Assembly: GCA_030549775.1 (NCBI GenBank)
Contig: CM060174.1
Span: forward strand, 23,610,693 to 23,674,692
Length of the DNA: 64,000 nucleotides
From: Tamarix chinensis
Lineage: Eukaryota > Streptophyta > Magnoliopsida > Caryophyllales > Tamaricaceae
Reading direction: 5' to 3'
The notes beneath the pieces are model-generated. The model worked only from the letters and a program-made list of their open reading frames with translations. It was not told where the DNA came from and ran no database searches. A program made the translations under genes and the position numbers. The first letter of the stretch is position 1. Each line of letters begins with the position of its first letter. Below, piece after piece: positions 8,690 through 20,103 of the stretch.

Positions 8690-11420
8690 ATTCATTATCG
8701 TCCTCTTCAAGAACATGTATGCTCTCCAAATGTTGACTCTAATATAATTATCCATGGAGTTTTCATAGTGTGTCCTACTCTACAAATTTTTTAAACTGAT
8801 TATACACCACCAAGGCACAATAAACATACCACTAAGACTATTTTTTCCCTTTATAATGTGCAAGATCTTTCTTCCTAAGAAGTTATCTATAGATTCACAA
8901 GAGTGTCTTAATTTGGCATCAACAATAACATTCTTGATGCATTCTTCCATATCTTTTTGACAAGACTCAACCACCTTCTTGGCCCTAACTAGTTATTTTT
9001 GAATATGCCTTATTTCAGCATCGCTTTCCTTCTTCTTCTTAGTAGCTTCTAAGCATAGTCGTTAAGTCATATTAAAGGATTATTTCATCTCCACATGTTT
9101 GGCATCATACCCTAGTATTTTGTTATTTGTTTCTTCATTCAGTTTATTGAAAGTATTGATTTCTTTCAAGAAAGACTTACTAGCCTCATAATACTATTGA
9201 ATCTTCATGGCATTGGCAATCAATTTTTAGAAGACAATCAATCAGTCCATTTTTTTCTCTCTTTGAAGTTTATCTTCCAAAATGGTAGCTTTGGCTTTCA
9301 ATAGCTCCATCTCTTCTATAGTTTATTGATTTTCCCTTTGAAGACTATCTTCTAAGCTAGAAAATTAGGCCTTCAAAAAGTCCCCAATGTTCTTCTTGGT
9401 TTCTAGCTCAGCCACTTTAGCCTCAAGGGATTTCTTTTTAACATTAGAAATTGATTGTTCAATTTAAAGTTTTTCATATTTAATCTCTACTTGTATGAAG
9501 CAGTATGCATTTCGCACAAACCACTCCAAGACATTTTTTTTAACAAGGTTAGTTGATGCATATAACAATCATATAGTTGGAATTTTTATATTGAAATTAT
9601 AAATTATGATATACTTGGAATGGTATGTTCTAGTTAGCTCTTAATAGAGCTCTTATTCTTTTGTCCCTACCTAAACTTATGTCCTCAACCAATTTGAGAC
9701 TAGCACTATCATCTAGGTGGAATTCAAAGAAGAAGTGATCATCTAGCATAGTAAATGTGGCTCCTTCATATTCAATTGTGAATTTATAGGCCCTTTCATA
9801 AGCTATTTTTCTTAAAGGAAAAGCTCCAATTTTGGTTACTCTAATGTTACAGCATTCTAACCTAAAAGCTACTTGTGTGGGCCCACCAACACTCTCTAGT
9901 TTTTAAGGATGTTTGTTGGGGGCTTCTAACACTTTTGCTAGAATATTATTAGCTTCCATGTTTATAATTTTTCTCCCTTCTCTTTTTGGATTATAACCCT
10001 ATCCTTTTTTTTACAAAAATTATTATTTAATTTGGTGAGGTTGGGACTATAGTTATTTAATATGTGGAAAGGCATGAAGTTTGGATTCCTATAAGAAAGG
10101 GTCTAACAATCGTTTTCCCTTTCTTTGAGTATGTTTATAAGCTATCTTTAGATAATTATATTTATTCTTTAGTTCCATTGACTTAAAGGTAATAGTAAGT
10201 TTTCAAGATGAAGGCTTTTGAACCTTCTTAGCCACTAGACCCTTAGGGACAACCATAAGTTGAGCTTCCTTCTAAAAAGGTAAATAGGATTTTAAAGAAT
10301 CAATGATAACGTTAGCCAAAGGATAATCAACATAAATTCATGTATATGATGGGAGTAGACGAACTCAAGAATATGTACATAGTAAGAGTTAACAAAATAA
10401 ATTCTTATTCATGATGGGAGCTGACAAACTCAAGAACATGTTTATTACAAGTTTTGACGAATATACTAGTGCATTTAATGTGAGATTTGATGCACTCAAG
10501 GACATGTTCATTAGTGGATCTAATGACCATAGAATGAATGTTATTAACCATATTTGACTTTGCCTTCTTCTCTTTAGGGCCTAATTTTGGAGTCCCTTCT
10601 ACTTCCTAAAAACATAATCATATAGAGGCATTTTTAGAGCTTGATGAAAAATGAAATAACTATGGTACGATTAAGTTATTGGAAAATGTACCTACTATTT
10701 GGCAGCACTAGCAGTAGGTGTTATACTTGGAGGACAAATGGTGGGCATTTTTATACCCCTTAAAAGGTTGTAAGAGACAAAGGTTTATTGAGCCTTCCAT
10801 TTGTCACACACTAGAGGAAAAAGAACAAAATTTTATAAGCCGACGAACTTGTTAATTCATTAAATGGATGAAAATGATAGAAAGGGAACAAGTTACTTGC
10901 TGATGTAAAAAATAAACCCTATCTTCTTGAGGTTAACAAGGTCATTCATAATTTCATTATTATTTATATTATGTTCATTCTACACCATCTAATAAAACTT
11001 CTCTATGCTATCTTATAACTCCTACAAGAAGGGTCAACACTCTCAGACATCTAGATTTGGCTGATCCCATTTAGGTAGACCCAACTCAGCATACCTTAGA
11101 TTAAAGAAGTAATGGGAATTCTATCTCTTTACAAAAGATCAACGCTCTTTACTAAACTTATGGTCCCTTCTTGCTTAGATGGAACAAAAGATTGGGGCCA
11201 AGGGCTAGATCATATACTTAAAAAAGTGTCTAAACAATTATATTATTAGTTTAACGTCCAACAAACACCACCCATATAAGAAATTAGTCACCATTTTCCA
11301 AGCGATGGGAATGAATTGAGCATGGATGAATTCACAACCTTAGGGAAATTATTTTATAAATTGGAAAGGAAAGCATATTAAAATATATAGGGCCTTAGCA
11401 TATAAAGTTATGCATCTATT
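8690..11420 (-). pseudogene. Antisense accessory gene relic in the Tat 3' region
   Basis: Read on the minus strand from 11,420 the sequence shows broken coding: QFIPIAWKMVTNFLYG and LDVKLII near 11,330, similar in pattern to the LTPNAWR / FVVLW region of the plant 'putative gypsy type transposon' (Transposase_28-like) proteins. At 9,900-9,640 it reads GPTQVAFRLECCNIRVTKIG, YERAYKFTIEYEGATFTM and DDHFFFEFHLDD. A coiled-coil stretch follows at 9,420-9,250 with SLEDSLQRENQ and MELLKAKATILEDKLQREKN. A 64-codon open end (8,780-8,974) contains VESCQKDMEECIKNV. Antisense accessory genes between pol and the 3' LTR are known in Tat elements such as Grande and RIRE2. The family match is by pattern only. 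Stops and shifts are common, so it is dead. Confidence 0.45.
10326..10525. repeat. Short imperfect repeat inside the antisense relic
   Basis: The phrase gatgggag..gac(a/g)aactcaagaa(c/t)atgt occurs at about 10,349 and 10,410, and a shorter version (gcactcaaggacatgttcatta) near 10,492. On the minus strand these give repeated peptides such as NKHVLEFVSSH and EHVLECIKSH. It looks like a coding repeat of three units. Confidence 0.4.
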
Positions 11421-12375
11421 TTGGGGATAATTGAGTTTTTTTAATGGGGTGGGTTGAATTAGTTTAAGGGTAGGAGGAAAATGGTATACAACACAAAATT
11501 AGTCTAGAAAAATATCAATAATGTTACTTGGAAGAAGATTATTCAAGTAATGAGATAACGGTTCATACATGTTGACGGAAAGGGGAAGGTTGCAAATGGA
11601 TAAAGGGACTGTCTAATTTATTGCTGAATAGTTTGTCAGACTTTAAGAGAAAAAAAGAAGGAAAAGTTCATAGTCAGTAAGATGTTTAATAAAAAGATCT
11701 TTTTGAAATATAAGGGATTTACAAAGTATTTCAATAGAACTTATATTTGGCGTGGTGGTGAAAAAAACCCACCTGTATAACTACCGTCTAGAACTTCATT
11801 ACATTGTATTCCTCTCCTTATAGCAATGAAAGAAGGAGTTGCATAAATAAATATGGATGAAGGTAAACACTCTATGGATGAAGGTAACAAGGGTGATGAA
11901 AGCCTCTTGGAAAATGATTAAAGAAGGACATTTTTTGGTTTCAAGTGTATGAGTAGATGCTTAAAAATTGATGAAAAGAGGTAGCACAAGAGATGAAGAC
12001 TATTAAATTCGGGAATAGGGAAAGATAATAAGTTTAAGATATATGTATATATATATATGGAATGAACTTGGCACAAATTTATAATAAAATACATAGGTAG
12101 GAACAATTCCTGGCCATTTGATCTAAACAACGAAGGGTTGTGATTTGAATTTAAGTTAATTAATAGATAATAGATTGCAGTGGCAATATTGTAATAAAAT
12201 AGAACATTGATGGTCATGGTTAAAAAAGAAATGTGATGAACAAGTTTTCATTTAAATGATGATTCTCCTTTCACTGGTTTCACTTTTTTCATGATTTGAG
12301 TGAAAGACATAGCTTTCTTAGGTGATAAAGCTCAACCAGCAACACCGACAGTAGTCTACTTAACTATTACCAAAA

Positions 12376-12378
<3 letters not shown>
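11421..12378. other. No gene recognised; possible Tat LTR remnant
   Basis: AT-rich region between the antisense relic and a CT microsatellite. A 3' LTR of the Tat element would be expected here, but I could not find TG...CA ends or a duplicated target site. Confidence 0.4.

Positions 12379-12422
<44 letters not shown>
12379..12422 (+). repeat. (TC)22 microsatellite
   Basis: Uninterrupted TC dinucleotide of 44 bp. It lies 30 bp upstream of the exon-like open frame at 12,453. CT-rich tracts are common in plant core promoters and 5' untranslated regions. Confidence 0.95.
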
Positions 12423-12426
<4 letters not shown>

Positions 12427-12452
12427 AGTTCTATCTCTCCCTAGGTTCGTCC

Positions 12453-12677
12453 GTGGCTGCTACTTGTAATTCCTTGCTACAGTTGTTGTCCATTAGCAGC
12501 GCTATTTGGGTGTTGTCAGAAGGCGACATCACTTATAATGTCGACGCCATATATCCCAAAGTTAAAGGCAGGAATATCTCAGAGGTAGATGATGGTAAGT
12601 ATTTTAGGATATATTATGGGCATATGTTTAAGGTCATCAAGAATAGAGTTGACGGGACAAGCTACCTTCTCATTCAG
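12453..12677 (+). pseudogene. First-exon-like fragment of an unidentified host gene, start codon lost
   Basis: A clean frame of exactly 75 codons reads (V/M)[18 protein letters not shown], then [34 protein letters not shown], and [10 protein letters not shown]. It ends at a perfect donor, CAG|GTAATT (GT at 12,678-12,679), in phase 0. Base use (GCGCTATT, GGCGACATC, GTCGACGCC) is less AT-rich than the surroundings, as for a host exon rather than transposon debris. The expected initiator is GTG at 12,453 followed by GCTGCT; plant genes favour ATGGC, so ATG to GTG loss is likely. No in-frame ATG lies just upstream. The sequence looks like the N-terminus of a conserved plant protein, but I cannot name it. 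No second exon was found in the next 2.7 kb. Confidence 0.5.
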
Positions 12678-13242
12678 GTAATTACTTACTGCCCTCCTTG
12701 TTTTTTTTTGTCCTTCAATTTTATCAATTATGGTTAGAGGCATGCTCTCTCTGCGGTTACAAAAACAGAGAGGTGATAGTAGTAGAAGCTTCGTCACCTT
12801 CCTCTTTGAATGGGTAAAGACACATCCAAGACCTAAGATGTTATAATGACTCATCTGCTACACATCCATCACCACTGAATTTGCCAAAACAATTGAAGAA
12901 AGGAAAGTGCACAAATAATTGTAATCTTTGACCACAAGTATATCATATACAATTTCAAAAGAAATTGTAGAGGAAGGGGGAAAATGGCCAGAAAATGAAA
13001 TTGAAGATAGGCAACACCATTTGAAGGAGATGAACGCGTGCGATTAGAGAATTTGTTTTGTAAAGAATTCATGATTGAGATGCAAAGGATGAAGATCAAT
13101 TTTTTTCATTAGAGAAATATGGCATGTATCCTTTGGTTAGGCTAATCCTTGATTTTATTTAATTTTAGTCATTCTATGCTTTTAATCAAACGGTTAGGAA
13201 TTGTTCCTACCTATGTATTTTATTATAAGTTTGTACCATATC

Positions 13243-13330
<88 letters not shown>

Positions 13331-15439
13331 GAGAGATAGTTTAAAATACCTTAGTTTTTTATTCAAAAGATACATAATTCTTTGAGTTGTATGCATTCAT
13401 TCCTAACACTAGATTCTTGAAATTAGACAAAAGGCTTATTCATGGGAAAAACCATTGAAGGAGATAGAACGTCAAATTAGAGCCTCAACTTTTTCGTTTT
13501 GTTATGCAACATAGTGAGGAAAACACATGATCTTTGATGACCTAAAAAATTATTTCTTTTATTATAATTGTATCCAAGATTATGCGACCCTTTTATTTTA
13601 GAGATTTATTCTCTAATCGAGACACGTGGGAGTAAGAAAATGCATCTTTCTAGGAATTTTCTTGTTTTATTTTATTCTTAATAAGATGGTTCAACTCAAT
13701 GTTTCTTATATTTATTGGTTGATGGAGTTTATTATCATGTATTAATTGGCCAACAGACTTTAAATGAATGAATTTGTCTGTTACCCCTCAATACTGTGTA
13801 TGTACTATCCAATGGTTGTTTTGTGTATGGAGTGTCTGATAGTCATTTAGTTGTAAATTTATTTGTCTTTATTTATAGACATGTGTCCAATAGATAAAAT
13901 AATGTGTATGTTTGTCCATAAATCTTTTAGTCTAAAATTTTTGTATATTGATTTGTATCAATCTTCTTAGCTAAATTTATTTATGTATAGTTGTGACTAT
14001 CTACCATGTCATAGAATTTTAGTCTTTATATCCCATGGAAGTGGATGAGATGCTGGATAAAATTTTAAAGGGGTGATAATATAGGATTTTCCCCAACCAG
14101 AATTGTCAGGCCCTTAAATACAAACCCCGAGGATGATAATCTTCAATACTGGCCCAAATAAAAGGAATCAGCCCCAAAGAGCTTCTTGGTGTGCTACACA
14201 CATCTATAGTCATGTACTAAACTCATACTAGAGATCCATAAAATTCCATCGGTGGGCCTACACTCTACATAAGACAAGATCACTTCTGGTCCTCGACAAC
14301 ATAGTATTTTTTTTTCATTCTCCATCATTATACTTTTATATATAGGGTTATTGTATTCATTTTGGACATCATAAATCATAACATAATTTTCTTACTTTTT
14401 CTTTCTTTTCTCACCTTTCTATTTTACCCTTAATATTCTCACACATGTGACTCTTATTTTTTATTTACTAAGAATTCCTCGGTTTACAAAATATATAAAA
14501 CATGAAGGATTTTGATGGTAGAATAAGTTAATGATAGAAGTGTAATTCTTTAGTTATCAATGGTATAAATGTTGATGCCTTTGACCCCTTTGTTATGAAA
14601 TAGAGATTTAATAAGTGATTGAATGGAAGTAATTATGTGTGGTTTGATCCTTAAATAAGACATTAATTTTAGAGTGAAAGATGTTTGATTAAGAATAAGG
14701 ATCTTGTTTAAGATTGCATAATATATGCCTTCTTTGTGATTTATCTTATGACCCTATGTCTTCTCTACCGTTACTTTCCACAGGCTTATTAGGGGGTATG
14801 CATATTTAGATATTAGGTGATCTAGTATATGAAAATAGTATTGTGTGGGTTCCTCATAGTATGCTAGCCATGGATATAGTTTTATTTGGCTCTCATCCAC
14901 TAGCATATAATATGGTTGTATTACATTGTGTGGGTCTTTATGCTCAATTTACCTTATACATACTATATCATCTTAGTGGTTCCTTGTGGTTGATTAGCAT
15001 TAAGTAGAGTTGTCTTCAAGTGAATGTTAATAACTATAATTATGTGATTGATGATATAGATTTATAATGCAGCATAGAGTATTTTTTTCCCTTCATAATA
15101 TTACCTTTTACATGGTTTATGACTGAGTGATGTGTGTTATTGTCATGCCCTATGTGTTGGATGTCACCTCTATGAGGGATGCTAATTTACTTGGTACTTG
15201 TGTTAATATACTATATTTTGTTACATCATTTGAAAGAGTTTGATGACATCATAAAGAACATATACATCCTAGAGAAATTGATCTTAGGTTGGGCTTTAGA
15301 TCATGGCTACCAAGTAGTTCATCCTTAGTGACCTTTTGTGGCCCTCATTTATTTTAGAATCTTACACACCCGTAGCCTTTTATATTTTAAACTAGTTAGT
15401 ATTTCATTATACTAAAATATTCCCCTCTTTTGAAAAATA
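12678..15439. other. Intergenic or intron-like region without recognised genes
   Basis: AT-rich with scattered short open frames that show no family pattern. If the exon at 12,453-12,677 was part of a gene, the first part would be its intron 1. It contains the compound microsatellite at 13,246-13,325. It ends at the target site of LTR A. Confidence 0.5.
13246..13325 (+). repeat. Compound (TC)n(AT)n microsatellite
   Basis: About 17 TC units (13,246-13,280) run directly into about 22 AT units (13,281-13,325). Confidence 0.95.
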
Positions 15440-15939
15440 TTTATTGAAATACCCCAAAATCCTAAAATTTGAAATCTTGGCCAAATAAGGAATTAGTAGG
15501 AAATTAAACATATAAATTTAATTAATTAAAATATAGGGGATAAATTAAGGAAAATTAAGGGGGAATAATAAAGAATTTAATTGGAATGAAATTTTGTGTA
15601 TTTTCCTAATTTGTATGGAGGTTAAGGAAATTTTTCTAAAATAGCCTCACTAAGTAAAAAGGAAATTTATTTAATATTTTATAAATATTTAATATTCTAG
15701 ACAGCCCCAAAAATATTCTAAATAATTTATGCAAAATCCTAAATCCTAAATAAAACATTTTTCTCCTTCCTTTTCTTCCTTTTTCTTTTTTTTCTTCCTT
15801 TTCCCCGTCGGTTGGGCCTCTCCCCTGCGGCCCAGCCCTTCTCTTCCTTTCCTTTCTCCCTCCCCCGCGGACCAGCATCATTCGCTGGCCGACGCTTACG
15901 CGCAACGCGGCGTTTTGCCCGTCAATCCGTCGAAGCGCC

Positions 15940-16052
15940 GCGTCGCGATAAATGAGCCTTATAGCCGTTGCCAGCCAACGACACGACGCTGCGTCTCGAC
16001 CTTCTAAATGATGAAACGACGCGTCGAGTTTATGAAGGTTATAACCGTTGCC
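15940..16052 (+). repeat. 80-bp-spaced direct repeat in the U3 of LTR A
   Basis: GCGTCGCGATAAATGAGCC... at 15,940-15,972 and GCGTCGAGTTTATGAAGG... at 16,021-16,052 both run into TATA(G/A)CCGTTGCC. They sit 350-450 bp upstream of the TATA box. Both carry CGCGTC, a CGCG-box core of the kind bound by CAMTA factors. An enhancer role is inferred only. Confidence 0.5.
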
Positions 16053-16396
16053 GACCGGCCGGTTTCTCCCCCTTTCTTTTCTTCCCTGGACCGCCAGTCC
16101 AACCTACCCCGCCCGTCGTCTTCTTCCTCGCACAGGCCTACAACTCACAGCCTGCCGCCGCTGACAGCCCTGCCGTCCGACCGTCCTCCCTCTGCCATTT
16201 CCGTCCTCTTTCTTTCCCGATTTGTCCCAGCACACCGTCCTGCACCGCCCAGGCCCTGCCTCCTTTCCTTTCTCATCCAAACTGAGCCAGGACCTGCCGA
16301 TAGAGAATCTGCAGGCCTACCGATCGCCGTTGGACGGCGTACTGCCGTGACCTGGCGTGTCCCCTCCTCCTTCGTCGTTTTCTCCCCCCAATTGCC

Positions 16397-16404
16397 TATA
16401 AATA
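16397..16404 (+). promoter_or_regulatory. TATA box of LTR A
   Basis: TATAAATA within CCTATAAATACCCCC, at the downstream edge of a GC-rich pyrimidine-rich segment. A start site about 30 bp downstream (near 16,430) would make U3 about 985 bp and R plus U5 about 3.7 kb. Confidence 0.6.
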
Positions 16405-17094
16405 CCCCCTTCGACAGCCATAACCTGTGCTGCAAAAATTACCCCGAAACTCTGCCTCTCTGTCGCCTGAAAATCAGACACAGCTTCCGCCGCCGCCGGT
16501 GATCGCCGCCGCCACCGCTAGCCACCAAAAACACCCCTGCACCTCCCTCGACAAAACCAAACCATCGCCGTCCTCCACCCTTCCCTGCACGTGCCGCTAT
16601 AGCCGTGCGAAACTCCCAGCTGAAAAAAAACCCATCTTCCAGTCGCCGCCGCCCTTACGCCGCCCGTAGCTGCCACCTCCGCCGTGTTCCGCCCTCCTTC
16701 CACCTTCCAAAGTAATCTGCAGGACCTCCCCTACCTGCCCACACCCTCCTTACCCCTTGCTTCCTTCTCCACCGGCCTCCACCATTTCCACCACCTTCCT
16801 CCTCCTTCGGCCGCCGCGTCCACCACCGCGCGCCGCCTCCCTGCTCACGCCACCACCCTCATTCCACTCCCCTCTCCCTGTTGTCTCCTCCCCCACACTT
16901 AACTTCCTTTTTCCTCCTCCCATCTAATCACTTTCCCCCACCTTTTCTCTCTTCTCCTCCTCCATCGCCGCCGCCGCCGGACCACCACCGTCCTCAGGTG
17001 GTCTTCCACTCATCTGAACCCTGAAACCCTTTTCTTATGCCATCCATAGTAGTTTTAATTAATATTAGTATTATTACACTTATTATTATTTTGG

Positions 17095-17177
17095 TTTATT
17101 ATTACTATTATTATTATTATTATTATTATCATTATTATTATTATTATTACACTTATTATTACTACTATTATTATTAG
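17095..17177 (+). repeat. (ATT)n microsatellite in LTR A
   Basis: Nearly continuous ATT triplets with a few interruptions. LTRs B (46,261-46,520) and D (63,481 onward) carry AAT on the plus strand, the same repeat in LTR sense, at the equivalent place upstream of the exon-like block. Confidence 0.9.
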
Positions 17178-17685
17178 CTTATTAACTAATACCACCTCTG
17201 TTGTTATCCTTAATGTTATCATATTATCACCCCTTCCAACCCTAACCCCTATTATACTTAACTTAGGGTTCGTATCATTATCTTCATTATTAACATTTCT
17301 AAAACTAGTATTATTATTACCTTTATTAGTGTTATTACCATTATTAAATTTTGTATCCTAAAGGTGTTATTTTCTTACAAACCCTAATCTCTCCCAAAAC
17401 CCTAACTTTTAACATACTTAATCATTTGTGTTGGTATTATTTTTTTATTAATACTATCGCTAAGATTACTACCACTATTAGTGTTTTTACTATTTAACCC
17501 AACCTTATGTGAAGTATCTTGAAACTAAAGATATATCAATGATTAATACTTAGCATAAATTAGAACAAAAACCCTAGTTTTGTACAACGCCCCTACTAGA
17601 GATAAGAACCCTAACCTTGGACTAGAATAAGGGTTAATAGTAGTTATAAGAGAAACTAATACTTAGCTTTTTTCCCTTTTCATAG

Positions 17686-17747
17686 GTGACCCCGATCCAA
17701 GCCCTAAGGAGCTAGAGGAGCGTGCTCCGAGCCTGGTGCCTACCTAG
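17686..17747 (+). other. Conserved 62-nt exon-like block in LTR A
   Basis: Preceded by a polypyrimidine tract ending TTTTCATAG, an acceptor-like signal, and followed by TAG|GTAAGG, a donor-like signal. The block holds CCCTAAGGAGCTAGAGGAG and CGTGCTCC. The same block, 62 nt in B (45,990-46,051) and D (63,168-63,229) and 65 nt in E (21,846-21,910), is kept while the flanks diverge. 62 nt is not a multiple of three, so a spliced non-coding exon is more likely than coding sequence. No transcript evidence is available. Confidence 0.55.
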
Positions 17748-19020
17748 GTAAGGACGAAGCTATGGCCTTGTGCTATGTGTAATATAATGCGTTGATGAAT
17801 GATGAGTGTGCCATGTTGATGTGTATTATGCATGTGTTATGAGTAACCTGTTTTGTGTAGCGCAGCATGGATCATGAGGTACGTTGGGTGTGCCTTATAT
17901 TATACGTGTATGACATGTTCCATGTTTGATGTGGATGTTGATGATGTGACTTGTTATGGCCCTCTAGGACATGCATGCTAGGGTTTGAGTAGCATGAAAT
18001 GATAATAAAAGAACAACGGGAAAGCGTATGTGGGGAAGTTGCATGGGGGAACTAGACCTTGCATGGGCGTGATCCTTACGTGGGAAAAGTTAAATTGGGT
18101 TGTAAGTAAGAGTTTTGGAGAGTCTTAGAGTGATTGGATACTCGGTATGAAAATAGTACGTGAGTTGGTGCATAAGAGACCTGATCAGGGTTTTGCGAGT
18201 AAGTGTGTGTTGGGGAGTCTGCATGGAGTATTTAAAGTCTGCATGGGGATGAATCTTACGTGAGGAAAGTTTATTTAGGAAGTAAATAAGATAATGTCAA
18301 AGTTATGGGTCCATTGGAGACTTGGGTGCAAAATTTCACGTGGGTCGGTGTAAGGGTGTCTAAAGGTTCCGATTAGGGTTTTGGGGAGGAAATGAGCGAT
18401 TTGAAGGGTATATGGGTAAAAATGATCAAGGAGGGATGGAGTATGGGGTTGAGGGTGAGAACTCACTTATATAACGGATGGGTGAGGGTTTCTAAATGAG
18501 AGAAGAGATTTTGGGGTGAAAGAGGGAGGTTACTTGTTGAAGAAGTAAAGTGTTAGGGTTTGGTGCAGCCAACTAGGGTTGGCGTGGTCGATTAGGGTTG
18601 AGTGGCCAACTAGGGTTTTGTTGGTCACATGTGAACTTGGGAGATAAAGAAGTACGTTGGGGAATTTCCTAATAAAGAATGAGGTACGAGATAGAGGATG
18701 AAGTAACGTTTAGGTAAGTAAGAAAGAGTTGGGCCACATAGGTCCGATTTGGGTATCCGAGGAGGGACCCTAGAGGGATGAGAATATAAGGAGTCGATAT
18801 CATATGTTTTGGGGTGGCCTAGCTTCCTTGGAGATTGTACCTTACTATATACCACTAGGCCTAAGTCTACAGGGGACGGATGTCGGGTGTGAGAAGAGGT
18901 ATGAGTCTCAAAATATGGGACGGTCCCTCTAGAGGGGAAGAAGTATAGAATCAACCGCATGCATGTCAAGGGTGTGATATGATTTAATAAGGCACGGATA
19001 AGACATTAATTACGTAAAGC

Positions 19021-19430
19021 GAAAGATTGTTGAGCCGAGCCCAGACCGGTCCACCGGCAAATAATAGTGGCCAAGAGCCGGGGTGCCCTGGAGACCGGTC
19101 CACCGGCAAATAATAGTGGTCAGGAGCGTTTTGCCCTGAGTGTATACTTTCCGGTCCACCGGCTATAATAGTGGGGGATTTCGTGCTCGACAAACCAAAG
19201 TAAGTAAGTTAAACCATGGAAAATACACTAAGCACTTACAGCGAAACACCATGTGAGTCGGGGCCAGACCGGTCCACCGGCAAATAATAGTGGCCAGGAG
19301 CATCTTGGCCTGGAGACCGGTCCACCGGCAAATAATAGTGGTCAGGAGCGTTCTGCCCTGAGTGTATACTTTCCGGTCCACCGGCTATAATAGTGGGGTT
19401 CTCGCACTCACATGGACTACTAAAGAATAC
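19021..19430 (+). repeat. Two higher-order units with six CCGGTCCACCGG hairpin motifs
   Basis: Each unit of about 223 bp holds three copies of (A)CCGGTCCACCGG followed by ataatagtgg, at about 19,044, 19,094, 19,151 and 19,267, 19,317, 19,372. CCGGT and ACCGG are inverted repeats around two bases. Spacing inside a trio is 50-57 bp. Trios with the same order are present in LTRs B and D and, in decayed form, in C and E. Confidence 0.9.
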
Positions 19431-20103
19431 GTGTGGATTGGACCTATTATTAATGAGAATAATGATTAAGTCACCGGAAAAGTAACCAGACTTTATCATG
19501 CGTGTTATCGTATGTCACCTATGTGTTATGCTTGCATCATGTGTTCTATGTTTTGGCCTTTGCTTGTATGTTACCTTACTCAGTACGTAACGTACTGATC
19601 ACCCGTTTCATGGGTGCTGCTCATTCCCACGAGCAGAAGACCCATCTGACCTTGTGCAGGTAGGAGATCATGTTTTCGATGCCTACGATACCTACGAGGC
19701 ATCGGATGGGGCCGAGTGTTGAGCCTATCCTGGTTGGGGCCGAGAGCGAGTTCGCCGGACTCTTTTACTATCCTAGTTTCTGTCTATCTTGAGTTTGCCG
19801 TATTTGTATTATGTTCGTATTTTGGAGTGGAACTCTTAAGTTGTAATCTTAAACAACACACTGTCTGTGGTTGACTCTTATTTCTTGAATGATTTATGAT
19901 GGCTATGAACTATTTTTTTGGATGGTTCTTATTAACGATGCATTGATTTAGCCTTAGCACTTAGTATCGGGACGGTATGAGTGAACCGGTCCGGTACTAA
20001 GTGTGGCGGTAATACCCCCAAGTTTACAGTTTTAAATCTCCCGCTTTTGATAAACCTTTCGATTTAAACGAAATTTTTCAGTAGTAAATTTGGGGGTGTT
20101 ACA

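Larger units (their letters stand above)
15445..20103 (+). mobile_element. LTR A: complete 4.66-kb solo LTR with TTTAT target-site duplication
   Basis: Starts TGAAATACCCC (15,445) and ends GGGGGTGTTACA (20,103). The 5 bp before (15,440-15,444) and after (20,104-20,108) are both TTTAT. There is no second LTR and no internal region, so this is a solo LTR left by recombination between the two LTRs of a full element. The order inside is: AT-rich start; GC- and CpG-rich pyrimidine-rich U3 (15,790-17,000) with an 80-bp direct repeat; TATA box at 16,397; (ATT)n near 17,100; an exon-like block at 17,686-17,747; and two higher-order units of a hairpin motif at 19,021-19,430. Copies B, C, D, E and F share the ends, and several share the inner order. 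LTRs this long occur in Del/Tekay-type chromoviruses, but without internal sequence the lineage is inference. High CpG content suggests it is the youngest complete copy here. Confidence 0.92.

Noticed and set aside
15968..16902. Pro/Ser-rich open frames that look like cell-wall or low-complexity proteins
   Set aside because: They lie inside the pyrimidine-rich U3 and leader of LTR A. Several overlapping frames are open at once, as expected from C/T-rich composition.
15445..20103. Firm assignment of the long LTRs to Del/Tekay chromoviruses
   Set aside because: Length and the nearby chromovirus fragments are suggestive, but none of the copies has an internal region linked to it, so the lineage was left open.
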